From: Karstenula rhodostoma CBS 690.94
Taxonomy: Eukaryota; Ascomycota; Dothideomycetes; Pleosporales; Didymosphaeriaceae
Assembly: GCA_010093485.1 (NCBI GenBank)
Contig: MU001505.1
Coordinates: forward strand, 151,375-215,374
DNA length: 64,000 nucleotides
Reading direction: 5' to 3'
Shown here: positions 58,584 to 64,000 of the stretch, piece after piece
Layout of the letters: the number at the start of each line of letters is the position of its first letter
Position numbering within the stretch: the first letter of the stretch is position 1
The notes under the pieces: model-generated
The model's database searches: none
Seen by the model: only the letters and a program-made list of their open reading frames with translations
What the model was told of the DNA's origin: nothing
Program-made: the position numbers and the translations under genes

Positions 58584-59603
58584 GGTGGTATATTATGAAT
58601 TAAAGACACATAAAGGAAAGTAAAAGAATGCTTGTGGGAGTAAAAGAATGGCTGCGAGCAAGTTCAACGTGCTTCTCGCGACTGTGCAATGCTCTACGAC
58701 CGAGAGCCCTGCAGGAAGGGACTGTCAGATGTATATCCTCAGTACGACAGCCACTAATGCAGGTACGCATGCAAACGATCAGCCATCTCAAGCCCATGGT
58801 CAGGCATTATTTCTGACCCCTTACGGGGCGCCCGCCCTCTGGTGCGTGGACGAGATGGTGGGTAGCTGCTCTAGATCTGGAAGCTAGTGACTCATGTGGG
58901 GATCCCGGAGTCGTGAAAGACAATAGGGAGGCGCCCGCAAGGAGGAGGGAGTGTTGGGGTAATCGGTAGGGTAAGTCACGTGTGACCGTGGCTCTGGGAT
59001 TATCGTCGCCTCAACCATCTCAACACTCAACCACCATAGAACAGGACAAATCCAAGGACCAACAGAGCGAGATAAGTCACAGACGTAGTACATAAATCGA
59101 GGAGGGAGGTACTGCGGTCTCTCGCTCAGCCCGATCGACGCCACAATGCTCGTGACTCAGCCAATAGATCATTGTTGCTGATTGATGCGAGTCATCCTGG
59201 GCTGAAATAGGCGATATTGAATCAGTGTGTCTTTTCTAGACACGAAAGGGCTGGCTGGGTAAGCGATGAGGCGTTCGGCAAGGGTGCCTGGACCGGCACC
59301 GTCCCGTTTTAGTTCGCGATAGCACCTTTGTTTCGAGAACGCTAACAGACTAATTGTGCGGGAAGAGAATGATGCAGAAGTGGACATTTTTGTTTTTCTC
59401 TGAGCATGTTGCTTTGCTTCTGGGCGTCAGCAAGGATATTACATTCGGTAGGTGGTGTACATGGGTGATGTTCTATACATGGCGACGCGGTCAATATGCG
59501 CCAGGCGAGTCTTAGCCCCATCAGGTGCTTGATGGGGGCGCGGATCTCATTTGATTCACCGAGACGTCTCGGTCATTCGGCCTCGAATCAACCTGTGACT
59601 TCC
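58584..59603. other. Intergenic region
   Basis: Promoter of the GH16 gene on one side and the 3' flank of COQ2 on the other. No supported gene. Confidence 0.55.
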
Positions 59604-60884
59604 TTATTCCCTACTCCTTTCGTGGTTCTTTTCCTCATCGTCGTACCAGCCCAGATATTGCGCGAGGTATTCGCCGGTCAAGCCCAGCGTGATTCCGCCT
59701 CCTGTGAACCAGGCACCATTCTTGAACCACCACCAGCAGTTTTTTACGTCTTTGAGCTGGACCCTCCAGATCATAGTACCAAGCGTGGCGGCGGCGCTTC
59801 CGCATGCACCGGCAAAGAAAACGGGACCCATGCCTGCGGCAACACCTGTGGCGGCTAAGAGGCCGAGCTGCACAACGGCAAGGCCGGTTAGAACAGCCTT
59901 GGTTTCTTTTTCATGCTTCAACGCAATGCTCTTGATGCCGGCCTTTGCGTCATCCTTGATGTCCATGTGAGCATAGATCATATCATACAAGACGGTCCAC
60001 GCGATGTTGCTGGCATAAAGGCATGTGGCTGCTGTCAGCGCAGCTTGGTTGGAAAGAAGGTCAACCCCCAGCGCAGGGAATCCCATCATGGCACCCCAGG
60101 AGAATGTGAGTCCGAGGACAAACTGCGGGTAATTCGTTACCCGCTTCGCCAGAGGATAGGTAGCCACCAACAGCAGAGATGGTGTTGCATACCAAAAGCA
60201 CTCGAAGGGCAGCGAGAGAAGGACTCCCAGTCCGGTAAGAAGCTGAGCACCCGTGAAGACGATGGCGGCTTCGGGGCTGATGGCTTTCCTTGCAATGGGC
60301 CGTAGGCGCGTGCGCTCAACATGTGGGTCGAGATTGCGGTCCCATAGGTCATTTATCGTACATCCTGCGCCGCGCATGACGAGGGCGCCGGTGAAAAATA
60401 GAGCAGTCGTGCCGGCGATTGCTGAGGGTGCGGCCATCGGAGCTGCCATGGTGGCAGCAATGAGTGTGCTAAAAATACATGGGAAAAACAGATAGTAGGT
60501 TCCAGTAGGCTTGTCGAGCCTGATGAGCTCTGCATACGGAACGACGGATTTGGGAAGGTAGGAAAGAAGTCCCGTTGTTGGTGGGGTGTATGCTGGCCAC
60601 ACTCGCGGGGGTTCTTGAGTTGCGGTTGCTAAGCTTGCGGATTGTATCCGGGATAAGACAGGACGGAACTTGATCGCATTCGAAATGATGGCCCTGTGGA
60701 CGGGGGTTGTCGATGTGAGTTCAGGCTGACCTCTCGTCTTGAACAATGTATGTGAGACACTGTGCCGTGACCGGGTGTTGAATGTTGGGTAAGACGATGC
60801 CCAATGTGTTCTCGAAGAGGTGCGTAGACTTTGCAAACACGCTGGGGGGCTTTGCAGTTGGGGAAATCGTAGCAACGCCATCAT
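59604..60884 (-). CDS. COQ2: 4-hydroxybenzoate polyprenyltransferase, mitochondrial (Coq2)
   Basis: Single exon of 426 residues. Coq2 attaches the polyprenyl tail to 4-hydroxybenzoate in ubiquinone synthesis, in the inner mitochondrial membrane. Residues 1-90 are Arg/Ser/Thr-rich with few acids, a typical targeting sequence. The UbiA core starts near 110 (LIRLDKPTGTYYLFFPC). The first Mg/diphosphate motif is NDLWDRNLD (Asp179, Asp182, Asp186) and the second is D301 with D308 and D312 (YDMIYAHMDIKDD). About eight membrane segments are visible. All key residues are kept. Two adjacent ATGs begin the frame. The gene is divergent from the JmjC gene, with a 491-bp shared promoter. Confidence 0.93.
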   Translation of the reverse strand: MMALLRFPQLQSPPACLQSLRTSSRTHWASSYPTFNTRSRHSVSHTLFKTRGQPELTSTTPVHRAIISNAIKFRPVLSRIQSASLATATQEPPRVWPAYTPPTTGLLSYLPKSVVPYAELIRLDKPTGTYYLFFPCIFSTLIAATMAAPMAAPSAIAGTTALFFTGALVMRGAGCTINDLWDRNLDPHVERTRLRPIARKAISPEAAIVFTGAQLLTGLGVLLSLPFECFWYATPSLLLVATYPLAKRVTNYPQFVLGLTFSWGAMMGFPALGVDLLSNQAALTAATCLYASNIAWTVLYDMIYAHMDIKDDAKAGIKSIALKHEKETKAVLTGLAVVQLGLLAATGVAAGMGPVFFAGACGSAAATLGTMIWRVQLKDVKNCWWWFKNGAWFTGGGITLGLTGEYLAQYLGWYDDEEKNHERSRE

Positions 60885-61375
60885 GTGACAGGTTTTGGCG
60901 TTTGAAGTGAGTGGTTGCAGCTTAGATGATGTATTGCGCGACTGACACCAATTGTTATTTCCTGAGACAATGCAAATATCCAGAGTTGGTTCAGGAGAAT
61001 CGCCTCATGTTTCTTGATCAGACACCTATCAGCCGGACAGAAGCGAAAGCGAAAGTGAAAGTGAGAGGCAGGTCAATAGCCAGCGGTGAGAAGGCGAGAT
61101 GAAGGTCGCGTTGTCCGTGCGCGCGTTTCTCGCCTAATCACGTGCCGTGTCCCGAGCCCTCCCCCAGGCGCAACTTCCCCAACCTTTCGACTTTAGCGTC
61201 GCTTTGCCAGCCCACGCCCGCTGTCCTTCACCAAAGCTCTCCCGCAGCGTCCCCGTGCCAGAACCACGCTGCGCACCTCGCGCCACCGGCGAACGCGCTG
61301 CAGGAGCAGCTTCACGACGCGTGATAGCTCCCCCACTTGGCCGTCGCTTGTGCATGCCCACCTCAAACGTCCGCG
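60885..61375. promoter_or_regulatory. Divergent promoter of COQ2 and the JmjC gene
   Basis: 491 bp between the two start codons. A CACGTG E-box at 61139-61144 lies midway (about 230-255 bp from each start). The right half is GC-rich. No gene is contained. Confidence 0.5.
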
Positions 61376-64000
61376 ATGCCGGCCGCGAGACCGCGGGCGT
61401 CGTTCGAGCCCATACCACCCGACTTCGACGTGCGCACCTTCGTCGAGACGGCCGACAATTTCCAGTATGCGGACCGCATATCCTATGAGATGATCGCCAA
61501 CAATGGCATAGAGCAGTTTGAGAAGCTCGTTCTGTTGCATGTCATAATAGGCGGGAAACCGCTTGTTATCGACGGTTTCGAGCAGGTGCTGGACCCGTGG
61601 CCTTTCACGCCGTCATGGCTTCGCGGTAACATGGGCGACAAGCGTAGGTGTAACTATGCTGCAGGCGTTGCGCAACGATGCTAACAGGCCCACAGCTGAG
61701 AATGCGCGCAACCTCAGCTCAAAATCGAACATCCCACTCACGATCAAGCACTACCTCAAAAACATGAGCAAGCTCACCGAGCAGTTCTTCGAAGACGCCG
61801 AGCGCTATCGCGACAAGACACGGCAGCGCGTTTACTTGAAGGACATCGACTGCCCGGACGTCTGGCGAAAAAAGGTCAAGGAGCATATCCCGCCGGGACT
61901 GTTCTACTTGAACGAGAGCACTGGCGAGATAGGCGGACCGGGAGCTCTCGACGAGCCTGGCGGTCGCAAAGGCCGAGGAATCGGCCGCGCAGGCGATCTC
62001 ATGAGCAGCCTGCCACCAGAGATGCGCGCAGAGAACCTCATGTGCTACATTGGTCACGAAGGAACCTACACACCCGCCCATCGAGAGATGTGCGCGTCTC
62101 TCGGTCAGAACATCATGGTGCATGCCTCCACGACAGTCGGCGAAGATGGTAAACCTGAGCGACCAGGTTCTTCTTTGTGGTTTATGACGGAATCGAAAGA
62201 CCGGCATCTCGTTGCCGAATACTGGTTGTCGACTCTCGGACACGATATTGAGGTGGAGAACCATTTCGCACAGCTCATTGCATGGAAGAAAGCACCTTTC
62301 AAGACGTACGTGGTGGAGCAGCGAACTGGTGACTTCATCCTGATCCCGCCCTTGGCCCCTCACCAGGTCTGGAACCGTGGCACTCGCACAATGAAAGTAG
62401 CGTGGAACCGGACAACCGTAGAAACCCTGGAAATGGCCATGGATGAAGCGCTGCCGGCCTCGCGCATCGTGTGTCGGGACGAACAGTACAAGAACAAGGC
62501 TATCGTGTACTACACTCTTCTTAAATACTCAAATCTAATCAAGATTGCTCGGGCGCAGAGCGAACTCGGAGGTGACCAAGAAGAGATGATCCACCGGTCA
62601 CTCAAGATACGACATGTGCAACGGGATTTTAAGAGGCTCTTCGACCTCTACAAGAACATCCTTCTTTCGGAAATGTTCGCGCCTGAAGCGCAACATGGCC
62701 GTGAGCACCCCGAGCTGTTACCCTTCGATGGCAATGTGACTTGCGCTTACTGCAGGTGCAATATCTTCAACCGTTTCCTGACTTGCAAATCTTGCAAGAA
62801 CCTCTACAGCGAAGACATCGAGGAGCCGTATGATGTTTGTATGGATTGCTACTGCATGGGCCGAAGTTGCGGATGCCAGTCAGGATATACTTGGGTTGAG
62901 CAGTGGAGATGGAAAGATTTGATGCACAGGTATGAGGAGTGGCGCGCTCAGATAGTCGAAATTGACGGTCACATCACGGAGAAGACGCCGCTGCCACTAC
63001 AAGAAGAGAGGCGATATTTCAGCAAGAAAACGCTCGCCCAAGTGTGTCAGGAGCAACTCAAGATCCGGCCTTTTGTAGATATAAAGAACCCCAATCCTGC
63101 GAATGGGGAATCGGAGGAGGACGAGCCACAGATTGACGCAAACGGTTACCCCAAACCTGCGAAGAAGAAGTCCAAGCAATGGCTCAGTAAACACAAGTCA
63201 TGCCATGTTTGTTTGCATCGACACCCCAAGTGGAAAATGGCTTTCTGCACTAACTGCGATTATGCCTACTGTTACGGCACCCTGTTCCGAGCACATGACA
63301 CGATGCCCTTAGCTATCATGGAAGACCCCGCCTGGAAATGCCCGCACTGCAAGCGTATCTGCAATACAGGGAAATGTCGTAGCGATCCTCGACAAAACTC
63401 ATATGAGCCCAAGGGGACCTTGCTAGGCCATGACACGAGAAAAGTAGCGGATCCGCGATCAGTGGAATGCCTTGTTGACTTCAGCGTCTCAAACTTGAAC
63501 TGGGTTCGAGAAGAGGATGTGGCCATGGAGAACCGACGCGCAGCTGCCGAGCGCGCGAAACTGGCAAATCCGGAGTTTGATGATCGGTATATGGATCTGG
63601 ACCATGACCAGGATCGCAACGGCATCACTTACTCGCCAGTGCACGAGAATGGTGACTTTGAGGGACACATGAACGGAGCCAACGGTAGCGGCTTACCACG
63701 AGCCTCAGACGACCCCTGGAACGAAAGCTCTCTTTATCCGGATCCTGACCCGAATGCCGAGATACCGCGCCTCGGAAAGCGCAATCGCGAGGATGAGGGT
63801 GAAGAGAACAACACGAGCCGTAAGAAGAAGAAAAATAAGCCAAAGAAAAGCAAGGATGACACGCCGCAACGTCTTGAGCCGAAGAGTACCTCTGGTAAAC
63901 AATATCAGAAGGAAGTACAACGAAAGTTGCTTGAAGAAGCTAAACGAAAAGACCAATTCATCCTTGTGGCCGCGAGGATGAAAGGAAAGTCTAAGATTGT
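61376..64000 (+). CDS. JmjC-domain protein with CDCA7-type zf-4CXXC_R1 finger (incomplete at right edge)
   Basis: Two exons visible, 61376-61643 and 61696 to beyond 64000; the 52-nt intron has a GTAGGT donor, a CTAAC branch and a CAG acceptor. At least 857 residues, with no stop before the edge. The JmjC domain spans about 75-330. The Fe(II) ligands read His218-x-Glu220 (TPAHREM) and His312 (APHQVWNRG), so the site looks complete for a 2-oxoglutarate dioxygenase. A first Cys cluster starts at 439 (CAYCRCN, CKSC, CMDCYC). A second, from 592, reads CHVC, CTNCDYAYC, WKCPHCKRICNTGKC, matching the zf-4CXXC_R1 finger of CDCA7 proteins, which bind hemimethylated or structured DNA in other eukaryotes. 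The C-terminal part is acidic then Lys-rich (KKKKNKPKK, nuclear). Probably a chromatin regulator or histone demethylase; substrate unknown. The downstream end lies outside the window. Confidence 0.85.

Overview
The window is nuclear DNA of a filamentous ascomycete (Pezizomycotina; Dothideomycetes is my weak guess). Evidence: short GT-AG introns of about 45-130 nt with CTAAC/CTGAC branch sites, gene-dense but non-operonic layout, and typical fungal families (Chl4/CENP-N, CYS-3/MetR-type bZIP, DUF3405, Cdc25-type RasGEF, Coq2, Alg10). Twenty protein genes look intact within the window or up to its edge, one toxin-family gene looks 5'-truncated, and two genes are visibly broken. I found no tRNA, rRNA, CRISPR array or complete transposon. 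All splice models are read by eye from splice sites, frame and family resemblance.

Layout. 1-5.0 kb: no convincing gene, then the promoter of a 921-residue Ser/Pro-rich secreted repeat protein (5.03-7.79 kb). 8-20.7 kb: SWIM-RING protein with SUMO-interacting-like motifs (10.3 kb), single-pass membrane protein with a Cys-rich ectodomain (12.6 kb), large fungal-specific protein resembling DUF6604 (14.1-17.1 kb, minus), helix-hairpin-helix protein (17.8 kb) and Chl4/CENP-N (19.2-20.7 kb, minus). 21-31 kb: CYS-3/MetR-type bZIP regulator, membrane-tailed ubiquitin-like protein, DUF3405 Golgi-type protein and SLATT-like membrane protein. 31-38 kb: HSL-type hydrolase, then a decayed secretome patch: a natterin/aerolysin-family gene with its 5' part missing next to an 18-bp minisatellite, a frameshifted four-cysteine secreted-protein gene, and an AA9 LPMO pseudogene. 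38-41 kb: GINS subunit PSF2 and ALG10, divergent from a 226-bp promoter. 41-47.8 kb: gene-poor DNA with a 26-nt poly-C run and a perfect 32-bp inverted repeat. 47.8-64 kb: housekeeping genes again: Cdc25 RasGEF, CHY/RING E3 ligase, ribosomal protein eL31, GFA-family protein, GH16 glucanase, COQ2, and a JmjC protein with a CDCA7-type zinc finger that runs off the right edge.

How they work together. Most neighbours are functionally unrelated, as usual in fungi. Two links can be read from sequence: CHL4 (kinetochore) and PSF2 (replication) both carry ACGCGT (MCB-type) sites about 70-80 bp upstream of their starts, and the 33.4-37.4 kb patch holds three defective or truncated secretion/toxin-type genes next to each other, suggesting local loss of an interaction-related gene set. 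No single contiguous new system is proven. The most promising leads are the broken secretome patch, the natterin-like gene, the JmjC/zf-4CXXC_R1 fusion, the SIM-SWIM-RING protein and the 32-bp hairpin.
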